A model generated the notes under the pieces. That model had not been told where the DNA came from and did not search any database. It saw only the letters and a list, made by a program, of their open reading frames with translations. A stretch of DNA of 64,000 nucleotides from contig NZ_PHRF01000026.1 of NCBI RefSeq assembly GCF_004151105.1, positions 235,398 through 299,397 on the forward strand, written 5' to 3'. The stretch is from Streptomyces sp. L-9-10. Its GTDB lineage: Bacteria > Actinomycetota > Actinomycetes > Streptomycetales > Streptomycetaceae. Below are positions 52,006-60,133 of the stretch, one piece after another (within the stretch, counting starts at the first letter, position 1; each line of letters starts with the position of its first letter). The position numbers were made by a program, and so were the translations under genes.

Positions 52006-52305
52006 TTGCCCCAGAACTCCCTGCCCCTTGCCCAGATTGCTGGCGTCCTCGGCATCCCCGAGAGTACCCTGCGCGCCCTGATGGCTGAGAGGGGTGACGA
52101 ATCCGGCGACCCCACCCTCGTAGGGCTCACGGTTGAGGAGGCCGCCCGCCGCCTCGGCATCGGCCGAACGAAGATGTACGAGTACGTCAGGGCCGGCGAG
52201 ATCCGCTCCGCCAAGATCGGCAGCCTGCGCCGCATACCCGCCGAGGCGGTCGGAGAATTCCTAGCCCGCCGCTACCGGACCACGGACTTCGGCACCGCGG
52301 CTTGA
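52006..52305 (+). CDS. xis: Xis-like excisionase (helix-turn-helix)
   Basis: This is a protein of about 99 residues. The TTG at 52006 is chosen because GAGGAG lies 7 nt upstream; the GTG at 51982 has no such site. The second half is a MerR/excisionase-type winged helix (LTVEEAARRLGIGRTKMYEY and VRAGEIRSAKIGSLRRIPAE). An N-terminal extra helix-turn-helix-like segment (IAGVLGIPESTLRALM) is unusual. It ends 11 bp before the integrase start, so the two are co-expressed. It directs excision by bending att DNA. Confidence 0.8.
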   Translation: MPQNSLPLAQIAGVLGIPESTLRALMAERGDESGDPTLVGLTVEEAARRLGIGRTKMYEYVRAGEIRSAKIGSLRRIPAEAVGEFLARRYRTTDFGTAA

Positions 52306-52316
52306 GCGGGGCGCAC

Positions 52317-54098
52317 ATGGCACAGCCGAAGAAGCCCCGCACGTCCCGCCAACCCAATGGCGCTTCCTCGATCTTTCAGGGCAAGGATGGCCGTTGGCAC
52401 GGCTACGTCACCGTCGGCGTCAAGGACGATGGCACTCCCGACCGGCGTCACGTCGGCCGCAAGACCCGCGCCGAGGTCACCAAGGCCGTACGCGAGCTGG
52501 AGAAGCAGCGCGACTCCACCGGTGTTCGCAAGGCCGGTCAGACCTGGACGGTCAAGACCTGGCTGACCCACTGGGTCGAGAACATCGCGGCGCCCAACGT
52601 CGGTGAGAACACCATCGACGGCTACCGGGTGGCGGTCTACCACCACCTCATCCCCGGTCTGGGCGCCCACCGCCTGGAGAAGCTGGAGCCTGAGCACCTG
52701 GAACGGCTCTACCGGAAGATGCAGGAGACCGGCAGCGCTGCCGGCACCGCCCACCAGACGCACCGAACGGTCAAGACCGCGCTCAACGAGGCCATACGCC
52801 GCCGCCACCTCACCATCAACCCGGCCTTCGTCGCCAAGGCACCCAGGGTCGAAGAGGAGGAGGTTGAGCCGTACACACTCGAAGAGGTCCAGCGTCTCCT
52901 CGCCGAGGCCACCAAGGTGCGCAACACCGCCCGTTGGGTGATCGCGCTCGCCCTCGGCCTGCGCCAGGGCGAGGCGCTCGGCCTGAAGTGGGAGGACGTG
53001 GACTTCGAGGCCGGCGTGATCCTGGTGCGGCGTGGTCGGCTGCGGCCCCGGTACCAGCACGGCTGCGGCGACAAGTGCGGTCGCAAGCCTGGCTATTGCC
53101 CGCAGAAGATCAGCATCCGGCGCGAGACGAAGGACACCAAGACCCGCGCCGGCAAACGCCCGATCGGCGTGCCCGAGGAACTGCTGAAGCTGCTGCGCCT
53201 GCACAAGGAGCAGCAGGATCGCGAGCGGGCGCTCGCTCGCGATCTGTGGGTGGAGAAGGGGTATGTGTTCACCTCGCCGACCGGCGAGCCGCTCAACCCC
53301 AACACCGACTTCCACCGGTGGAAGGACCTGCTGAAGGCAGCGAAGGTCCGCGATGCTCGCCTCCACGACGCCCGCCACACTGCGGCGACCGTGCTGCTCC
53401 TCCTCGGCGTCCCCGACACGATCGTCGACCGGATCATGGGCTGGGAGCCCGGCAAGTCCGCCCGCATGCGCAGCCGGTACCAGCACCTCACCAGTTCCGT
53501 TCTCCAGCAGACCGCCGCGAAGGTCGGCGCCCTGATCTGGGGCTCAACGCCGCATCAGTTCCCGTCGACGCCTGGAGGTTCCGTGCCGGGCTTGAGCCAG
53601 GACCCCGTACCAGCAGGGCCGGATGTGTACGTGGCCTGTCTAGGCGAGCGGTATGTTCCGTTCCTGCACCACGAGCACGCCCAAGCCGTGGCTTCCCAGT
53701 GGGGCGGCGATCACCCCGGTAAGCGTGCACACGTGGAGATATGGGACCGGCCGCAGTGGGAAAACATGGGCCCCGGTGGTATCCGGGCTATCCGTGACCG
53801 GATACCCGACCGCCGACTCATTCATCATGCCCACGCCGTGTTCCTGCCCGGCGGCGAGCGGCTCAACATCGGCCGCGCTGAGCAATGGTCCGTATCGGCC
53901 TGGGAGTTCGAGACCGATCTGTACACGGACTTGCCGGTCCGGTGGCACACCACACGGCGCCCTGGCCAGGAGGTAGAGGCTCAGGTTCGCGGTACGGGAA
54001 AGGAAGCGGTCGTTACCGCCTTCGCCGAAGCTTGCGCACAGGCCGTGGACCGGGCCAGGAACCCCGGGAGGTACGGCGACACGATGACGCTGCCGTGA
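52317..54098 (+). CDS. int: Tyrosine integrase with unusual C-terminal extension
   Basis: This is a 593-residue protein. Residues 75-180 form the core-binding domain (WTVKTWLTHWVENIAAPNVG) and 190-410 the catalytic domain: R215 in LGLRQGEALGLKWEDV, H350-DA-R353 in LHDARHTAA, W376 in GWEPGKS, and nucleophile Y388 in RYQHLT. A Cys-rich insert (H248, C250, C254, C261) suggests a zinc knuckle. Typical relatives are near 400 residues; here residues 411-593 are an extra domain (VYVACLGERYVPFLHHEHAQ, AEQWSVSAWEFETDLYTDLP) of unknown function. The enzyme should recombine the tRNA-Ser att site. Confidence 0.9.
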   Translation: MAQPKKPRTSRQPNGASSIFQGKDGRWHGYVTVGVKDDGTPDRRHVGRKTRAEVTKAVRELEKQRDSTGVRKAGQTWTVKTWLTHWVENIAAPNVGENTIDGYRVAVYHHLIPGLGAHRLEKLEPEHLERLYRKMQETGSAAGTAHQTHRTVKTALNEAIRRRHLTINPAFVAKAPRVEEEEVEPYTLEEVQRLLAEATKVRNTARWVIALALGLRQGEALGLKWEDVDFEAGVILVRRGRLRPRYQHGCGDKCGRKPGYCPQKISIRRETKDTKTRAGKRPIGVPEELLKLLRLHKEQQDRERALARDLWVEKGYVFTSPTGEPLNPNTDFHRWKDLLKAAKVRDARLHDARHTAATVLLLLGVPDTIVDRIMGWEPGKSARMRSRYQHLTSSVLQQTAAKVGALIWGSTPHQFPSTPGGSVPGLSQDPVPAGPDVYVACLGERYVPFLHHEHAQAVASQWGGDHPGKRAHVEIWDRPQWENMGPGGIRAIRDRIPDRRLIHHAHAVFLPGGERLNIGRAEQWSVSAWEFETDLYTDLPVRWHTTRRPGQEVEAQVRGTGKEAVVTAFAEACAQAVDRARNPGRYGDTMTLP

Positions 54099-54380
54099 GA
54101 GATAGCGTCCGCGAAGGCCCGCCTTTTGAGCGGGCTGGCGCTGGTCTGTTGCTTCCACGAGCTGCCGATCGGCTAGCTGTAGTCGGCGCACTGATCGGCG
54201 ACGGCACCTCCACCCGTGACACATCTGCATCGAGGGCGTTCCAGGTCAGCTCCTCGACCGAGTAGACCAGGTTGTGCAGACGTGTGAGTCCAGCGACGTG
54301 GTCACGCTCTTTCTAGAACGGCAGCATCGCCGTAGCAGCAACCTGCCTGCTGGGACCAGACGTTCCTGAAAAACGGGGCT

Positions 54381-54422
54381 CGGGGCAAGGGCAGCGACTC
54401 GTTCTTCGCTCTCCTTGCCCCG
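54381..54422. terminator. Inverted repeat between convergent int and RM genes
   Basis: CGGGGCAAGG (54381-54390) and CCTTGCCCCG (54413-54422) are perfect 10-bp arms around a 22-nt loop, 25 bp from the RM stop. It probably terminates transcripts from both sides. Confidence 0.6.
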
Positions 54423-54446
54423 TTCAACTGGCAGCAGGCACTCGGG

Positions 54447-57400
54447 TCACTCGATGATGTCGAGCGGGGGCAGAGCATCGACGATCTTCATCGTTTCGAG
54501 GCTGACCGTGACGATGCGCTTGAGTAGGTCGATGATGTAGCGAGGATCCTCGGACCAGTCGTTGGGGTCGTTGACGATCCCTGAGTCCTTGTCCGTCTTC
54601 ACCCAGTAGCGATCGATGATCCACTCAATCGCGGAGCGCGCGCCGAGCTGGTACCGATACGCCTCCTCGGGGATGTTCGTGAGGGTGACCCTGGGGTTGT
54701 AGATGATGGTGCTTCGGTCGACCTGACCCTTGGCGCGAGGGAACTTCATCTTTTTGCCGACTCGGTAGAGCTCGCTGGGCGAGGTCGCAGAGGTGGCGCC
54801 GGACACTTGCTCGACGATGCCTGCATACGGCTGCTGCTGCTCGTAGCCAATGTGAAGCTTGGCGAGGGCGCGCCCGGCCTCTGCGAAACCGTGGAAGTCG
54901 TGCACCTTGGGGATGCGAGGCAGGGACTTCTTCAGGTCCGCTGCGAACTGCTCGCGGTAGGCCGGGGAGTGGAGCAGAGCGTAGATATAGAAGAAGACGT
55001 CGTCTGTCGTGATGTCAGGGGCGCCGTACGTCTCACGGTAGGCAGCGAGCGTGGCATCTGTGATGTTGTCGAGGCGTTCGTAGCCGCCGCCTGACTCCGC
55101 CTCAGCTGCGGCAAAGAGGTCGTCGCCCTGTCCAAGCTCTCGGTAGGCGTAGCGGGGGTAGAACTGGCCAGTTCCCGAACCCCAGGTCGCCAAGTCGGGA
55201 ATCTGGTTAACAGCCAGCACAGAGAAGGGCTTACCGCTCCCCGAGCCGGTCGCGTAGAAGCCGAAGTTCTCGTGCTCCATGTTGGGAAACAGCCGAGGTA
55301 GCTGGTACGTCATGTCGTTCAGCCGCGAGTGGAAGTACAGCTTTTGCTTGGTGAACGGACGATAGGAAGACGTGACCACACAGGTTGCATCGAAAATGTA
55401 CTTCTGTCCCCTCGCCAGTCGAGTTTTGTCGGCGCGGTTCCAGCTGATCTTCTGAGGGTCGGTGTCGATCCAGTTCTCGGCATCCTTGACACCCGGAGCC
55501 GTTAGGCCCTGGGTCGCGCAGTACCCATGGAAGCCTGCAACCTGCTCGTTGTAGAAGTCGATCATCGACTCCATGTTGGTACGCACCTTCTCCGCGGAGG
55601 AGTTATACACCCATGCATCGCGCGCAGAGTTGAGGCCGCTGGAGTAGACGGCAAAGACGGACTGAGCCGCGAGCGCCTTGTCTTTGTCACCGATCGTCTG
55701 GAAGGTGGCGTAATCCTCGGAGCGCTGGTTGATCCAGTCGCCGTCGGCATTCGGTGCGATCTCTTCCCAATCGACCGTATCGAGACCCTGGGACTTAAGG
55801 ATGCGGAGCTTGTCCTCGCGGCTGAGGTAGTTGCCGATGTCGCGGTAGCGCAGCGTGCACCCAGGTTCATCAGCGGTCGACTTGATGCCCTTGACCAGGA
55901 GCAGGATGGCGACGGTGTTGCGGCTGCCGGAGCCGAAGATCTTGCCGCCTTCCTTCTGGGACTGCTCTCCAGCGGTGCGCTGGTTCCCGCGGAGGTTATA
56001 GCAGTAGATGGCGTCGAACTCTTCAACGAGTGACTTCCGCAGGCCGTCTGCGCTGATGCTGTCGATGTAGCCGCCGTTGGAGACGAAGGCCACGACGCCC
56101 TCGTCCTGAAGACGATCCGATGCCCAGCGGATGGCGCGGATGTAGGAGTCGTAGAGCTTGTTCTTGTTACCTACAGCCGACTTGGCGACGTACGTCTCCG
56201 CGATCCGGCCGTCCAGTGCTTCGTACTTGAGGTTCTGGTTGTTGTCGTTGACGCTGTCCTGGCCCACTGAGTACGGGGGGTTGCCGATGACAACCGTGAT
56301 GGGCTGGGCCTTCTGCTTCTTCGCACGCTCGCTGTTGCCCTCCAGCACATCCATGCCGTCGAGCTTGGCAACCCCACCTTCCGCAAGCTGGAAAGTGTCG
56401 GTCAGCACGATGCCCTCGAACGGCTGATATTGCCCATCAGCGACGGCAAGTTCGTGGTAGGCGGCTTCGATATTTACGGCGGCGATGTAGTAGGCGAGCA
56501 ACACGATCTCATTGGCGTGGAGTTCGCTGGTGTACTTGCGCAGTAGGTCGTCGGGCTTGATCAGACCGGACTGGAGGAGGCGGACTGGGAAGGTGCCGGT
56601 GCCGACAAAGGGGTCGATGACATGGACGCCTTCGTCGGTCAGCGAGCGATTGAAGTGCTTGTTGAGGGCCTGTTCGGTCGAGCGGACAATGAAGTCGACG
56701 ACCTCGACCGGGGTGTAGACGATGCCAAGTGCAGCGGCGGTCTTCGGCAGTGCGGTCTTGAAGAACTTGTCGTACAGCTCAACGATGACCTGCTGGCGGC
56801 CGGCGTGGTTGTCGATGCCCTTGGCGCGGACTCGGACCGAGTTGTAGAAGTCCTCTAGGGTCTTGTTCTCAGTCTCCAAGCCCTGGTCGTCGAGGACGTC
56901 CAGCATCTTCTGCATGGCTTGAGACACCGGGTTGTGCTCGGTGAACGCGTAGCTGCTGAAGAGGGCGTCGAAGACGGGCTTGGTGACGATGTGCTGGGCG
57001 AGCATGTCGATGGCGTCGGGCTCGGTGACGCCGGGGTTTATGGTCGCCCGGAGCTCATCGAGGAACTCCTCGAACGCGGCCCGCTTTTCGCTCAGCTGCA
57101 GTGCGGCCTTGATGCGGGTTACATGCGCCTTGGCGATGGCGGCAACGTCCTTCGCCCACAGCTCCCAGTACTGGCGCTGCCCAACCTTGTCGACGATGCG
57201 GGCGTAGATCGCCTCACGCCAGTCCTCGACCTTGAGTAGGGCATCCTGAATGTACTGCGCACCCTGGGCTTCCTGCTGTTGCGCGCTCTGGGCTTCGGCC
57301 GACGTAGTAGAGCCGTCCTGGTCGCCGAGGGCCTCGTCGCCGGGGGCGACGTGGCCGATGCCGATGTTCTGTGGTGCCTGCTGGTTCAGAGAGATCTGAT

Positions 57401-59342
57401 TGACCGTCGCGTTGAAGCGGTCGTCGTGGGAACGCAGCGCCTGGAGGACCTGCCAGACGGTGCGGAAGCGGTCGTTGTTGGCGAGCGCCTGCACGGGCGG
57501 CATGCCAGCGGGAACGGCAACCGGCAGGATGATGTAGCCGTACGACTTTCCTTTGACGCTGCGCATAACCCGGCCGACCGACTGGACGACATCGACCACA
57601 GAGTTGCGAGGGTGTAGGAAAAGCACCGCGTCCAAGCTGGGGACGTCAACGCCCTCGGACAGGCAGCGGGCGTTGGACAGGATCCGCGCGTTCGCCGGCC
57701 CCGGGTCCTGCTTAAGCCAGTCCAACCGCTGGTTCCGGCGCAGAGTGTTGAAGGTGCCGTCGACGTGCTCGACCTCGCAGTGCAGCACTTCGTCGTCGCC
57801 TTCGTCGTAGGCGTCGACGATGGCGTTGAAGTTGTCGGCGATGGTCTTGGAGTCGGCGATGGAACGGGAGAAGGCGACGGCGCGCTTCATCGGGGCCTCG
57901 TCCTGGCCGAAGCCCTCGCCGTCCGCGAAGGTACCTGTCCTCTTGGCCATGGCGTTCCAACAGCCGATGATCTTCGCGGCGTCGTCCAGGTTCAGCTCGG
58001 AGGCACCTCCCGCAAAGCCCTGTTGGAGGGTCTTTGCGACCACGCCTTCGTCCACGGTGAGGATCAGGACCTTGTAGTCGGCAAGCAGGCCCTCCTCGAC
58101 AGCCTTACCGAAGCCGAGGCGGTGGAACTCCGGCCCGTACAGTTCCTCGCTGTCCATCGAGGCGACCGTAGCGCTGGAGTCCTTGGCCTGCTGCTGGGTG
58201 TCCTCGTTATAGATGCGCGGAGTAGCCGTCATGTACAGCCGACGATCGCTGCCGAGGTAGCCGTCGTCGTGGACGCGCACGAACGCCGACTCGTCGGCGC
58301 CTGCGATGGTGACGCCGGTCGTACGGTGGGCCTCGTCGCAGACGACCAGGTCGAACCGGTCCAGGCCCTTCTGCTGTGCAGCAGCGATAGTGTCGATCGA
58401 CTGGTAGGTCGAGAAGACCACGGTCAAGCCCGGACCTGCCGCCACGCTGGCGATCTGCTTGATCAGCTTGTCCGGGTCGGTCGTGGCCGGCAGCGCCAGG
58501 TCGTGCGTCGCCATGTCCTGGCTGTCGTTCGCGGCCTGTTGCTTCCCGACCTTCACGTCGGAGCAGACGGCGAACGGGCGCAGAGTGACCTGAGTCTCTG
58601 AGGACCACTCCCGCAGCGTCTGCGAGAGCAAGGCAATCGAAGGCACCAGGAACAGCACCGTGGTGTGTTCGCCCTGGCCGGCCTGGGCGCGCTCGTTCTG
58701 CAGCCGCTCGGCGATCTTCAGGCTGGTGAACGTCTTGCCAGTCCCGCAAGCCATGATCAGCTTGCCGCGGTCGTTCTCGGCGAAGCCGGCAAACACGTCG
58801 TCGATCGCCTCGTGCTGGTGCGGTAGTGGCGACTTCTTCTTGTGCAACTTCAGGTCGACCTCGAAGGTCACTCCGGACTGCGACGGCAGATGCCATGCGA
58901 TCGGGCTCGCGGCGATGTCGGACAGGCCGAGGCGGGTCACCGGCGGCTGCTGGCCAGCCATGGTGTCCTCCGCGTTCGGACCCCACTTCTCAGTTGTGGA
59001 GATGATCATTCGGCGGGTGAACCCGCCCTTGCCTGAGGCGGCGAGAAAGGAGTCGATATCCGGCTTCTGTACCGTGTGCGTGGATTCGTAAAACTTGCAC
59101 TGTATGGCGCAGAAGCCGCCCGTCTCCCGATCCTGGGCCACCACGTCGATTCCGGTGTCCTTCTTGTTCGCCGCGGCGCCCGGCCAGTCGGCCCAGAGCC
59201 AGACCTGGCTGAACTGTTCGTTCCACTGCGGATCGGTGCGCAGGAACTTGACCATGAGCTGCTCGAAGCGCGTACCACGCTCATGGTTGTCCTGAGACGT
59301 CTCGCGGATCACCTTCAGGACCTCGTGCACCGTCGTCGTCAC
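54447..59342 (-). CDS. Single-chain type ISP-like restriction-modification enzyme
   Basis: This 1631-residue protein starts at a GTG (59342). The order matches LlaGI/LlaBIII-type enzymes: an Mrr-like nuclease (GIDVVAQDRETGGFCAIQCK, with D66, Q81, K83), a superfamily 2 translocase (MACGTGKTF at 197-205, DEAH at 336-339, MTATPRIYNED), an N6-adenine methyltransferase (VIDPFVGTGTF near 905, VIGNPPYSV near 1030), and a C-terminal target-recognition part. One chain binds, methylates, translocates and cuts DNA. Length is as in the family (about 1570-1630). It lies between the integrase and the att site, convergent with int, as defensive cargo of the element. No separate specificity gene is present. 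Confidence 0.9.
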   Translation of the reverse strand: MTTTVHEVLKVIRETSQDNHERGTRFEQLMVKFLRTDPQWNEQFSQVWLWADWPGAAANKKDTGIDVVAQDRETGGFCAIQCKFYESTHTVQKPDIDSFLAASGKGGFTRRMIISTTEKWGPNAEDTMAGQQPPVTRLGLSDIAASPIAWHLPSQSGVTFEVDLKLHKKKSPLPHQHEAIDDVFAGFAENDRGKLIMACGTGKTFTSLKIAERLQNERAQAGQGEHTTVLFLVPSIALLSQTLREWSSETQVTLRPFAVCSDVKVGKQQAANDSQDMATHDLALPATTDPDKLIKQIASVAAGPGLTVVFSTYQSIDTIAAAQQKGLDRFDLVVCDEAHRTTGVTIAGADESAFVRVHDDGYLGSDRRLYMTATPRIYNEDTQQQAKDSSATVASMDSEELYGPEFHRLGFGKAVEEGLLADYKVLILTVDEGVVAKTLQQGFAGGASELNLDDAAKIIGCWNAMAKRTGTFADGEGFGQDEAPMKRAVAFSRSIADSKTIADNFNAIVDAYDEGDDEVLHCEVEHVDGTFNTLRRNQRLDWLKQDPGPANARILSNARCLSEGVDVPSLDAVLFLHPRNSVVDVVQSVGRVMRSVKGKSYGYIILPVAVPAGMPPVQALANNDRFRTVWQVLQALRSHDDRFNATVNQISLNQQAPQNIGIGHVAPGDEALGDQDGSTTSAEAQSAQQQEAQGAQYIQDALLKVEDWREAIYARIVDKVGQRQYWELWAKDVAAIAKAHVTRIKAALQLSEKRAAFEEFLDELRATINPGVTEPDAIDMLAQHIVTKPVFDALFSSYAFTEHNPVSQAMQKMLDVLDDQGLETENKTLEDFYNSVRVRAKGIDNHAGRQQVIVELYDKFFKTALPKTAAALGIVYTPVEVVDFIVRSTEQALNKHFNRSLTDEGVHVIDPFVGTGTFPVRLLQSGLIKPDDLLRKYTSELHANEIVLLAYYIAAVNIEAAYHELAVADGQYQPFEGIVLTDTFQLAEGGVAKLDGMDVLEGNSERAKKQKAQPITVVIGNPPYSVGQDSVNDNNQNLKYEALDGRIAETYVAKSAVGNKNKLYDSYIRAIRWASDRLQDEGVVAFVSNGGYIDSISADGLRKSLVEEFDAIYCYNLRGNQRTAGEQSQKEGGKIFGSGSRNTVAILLLVKGIKSTADEPGCTLRYRDIGNYLSREDKLRILKSQGLDTVDWEEIAPNADGDWINQRSEDYATFQTIGDKDKALAAQSVFAVYSSGLNSARDAWVYNSSAEKVRTNMESMIDFYNEQVAGFHGYCATQGLTAPGVKDAENWIDTDPQKISWNRADKTRLARGQKYIFDATCVVTSSYRPFTKQKLYFHSRLNDMTYQLPRLFPNMEHENFGFYATGSGSGKPFSVLAVNQIPDLATWGSGTGQFYPRYAYRELGQGDDLFAAAEAESGGGYERLDNITDATLAAYRETYGAPDITTDDVFFYIYALLHSPAYREQFAADLKKSLPRIPKVHDFHGFAEAGRALAKLHIGYEQQQPYAGIVEQVSGATSATSPSELYRVGKKMKFPRAKGQVDRSTIIYNPRVTLTNIPEEAYRYQLGARSAIEWIIDRYWVKTDKDSGIVNDPNDWSEDPRYIIDLLKRIVTVSLETMKIVDALPPLDIIE

Positions 59343-59738
59343 AGCCCCTGCCCCTTCGCCGCCGCCGCGTGACCGCGCCCGTCGCTCGCCTACGCATCAA
59401 TCCTTGAGGGAGCCTATCTGCCCACGGGTGTCATGATCCGGAGGAGCGTACGGTTCAGGTGACGCTGACATCGGAATTGGCACTGTCGCTCGGCCTGATG
59501 GCGAGTCAGGCACTCCAGCCCAGCTTCGGAGCGGGTCCGGCCCACGTCGGCGCGGGCTCTGGCACGAGCACGCAGGTGGACGACATCCGGGAGCCATGGT
59601 TGTCGATCTCACCGCACGAGGTTGTTCTGATGTTCGAGGGCGCCACGCTCTCGTGAGGGCTCGACAGCCTGTGCCGTGAGACCGCTGGGTCAGGCTTTGC
59701 CGATCGTGCAATCTGATCCGCTCCTGTCCCCACGGGCC
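59343..59738. other. 396-bp gene-free stretch near the right end of the element
   Basis: No convincing gene is seen. The short plus-strand open frame 59459-59656 has no ribosome site or family features. The region lies between the restriction-modification gene and the arm-type repeats. Confidence 0.5.
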
Positions 59739-59770
59739 AACTGCAACCAAAACTGCAACCACGCACGACG
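59739..59770. repeat. Arm-type repeat near the right end of the element
   Basis: Two copies of CTGCAACCA with the spacer AAA are followed by CGCACGACG. They match the repeat at 24788-24815 in sequence and orientation. Likely integrase or Xis arm sites. Confidence 0.55.
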
Positions 59771-59802
59771 AAGGGCCCCACCGCGAACGGTGGGGCCCTT
59801 CG
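59769..59802. terminator. 15-bp hairpin downstream of tRNA-Ser
   Basis: Arms 59769-59783 and 59788-59802 are perfect with a 4-nt loop. It lies 22 bp beyond the CCA end of the tRNA (which is on the minus strand) and should end its transcript. The element thus supplied a new terminator when it integrated. Confidence 0.75.
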
Positions 59803-59823
59803 ACATCGTGCCCGGTGAGGCAC

Positions 59824-59879
59824 TGGCGGAGGATACGAGATTCGAACTCGTGAGGGGTTGCCCCCAACACGCTTTCCAA
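59824..59879. repeat. Attachment site copy within the tRNA-Ser gene
   Basis: This is an exact 56-bp match to 24638-24693. It extends from the CCA end into the anticodon loop, so integration leaves an intact tRNA gene. Confidence 0.9.
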
Positions 59880-59911
59880 GCGTGCGCCCTAGGCCACTAG
59901 GCGAATCCTCC
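59824..59911 (-). tRNA. tRNA-Ser (anticodon GGA)
   Basis: The gene encodes 88 nt including an encoded CCA. Acceptor arms GGAGGAT and ATCCTCC pair, and the T-loop is GTTCGAATC. The long variable arm (GGGG-GCAA-CCCC) is typical of serine tRNA. The anticodon loop is TTGGAAA, giving anticodon GGA. It reads UCC/UCU codons. Its 3' half is the target of the integrated elements. Confidence 0.95.
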
Positions 59912-59984
59912 GCGGCAAACAATACAAGACGCCGGGGAGTGCTCGCGAACTCGATCCGGGCCTCCGGGATCAGGTACTGTGTGC

Positions 59985-60074
59985 GGAGCCCCTCACGTGG
60001 CGCTATCTGACTGAACTCCCCCAGGGCCGGAAGGCAGCAAGGGTAGGTCGGCTCTGGCGGGTGCGTGGGGGGCG
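59985..60074 (+). ncRNA. ffs: Signal recognition particle RNA (small 4.5S type)
   Basis: The core GGCCGGAAGGCAGCAAGGGT contains the GGAA tetraloop and the asymmetric loop that bind Ffh. Outer sequences CCCCTCACG and CGTGGGGGG form the closing stem. Its position just before dnaX is the usual Streptomyces arrangement. The exact ends are estimated. Confidence 0.9.
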
Positions 60075-60133
60075 CTTGCGTTGGGGGTGGTGGTCGGGGG
60101 GCTTTGTCGTAGGGGGCCGATATCGTCGTAGGT

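Noticed and set aside
59459..59656. 65-codon plus-strand open frame beside the att site
   Set aside because: There is no ribosome site and no family features; probably chance.
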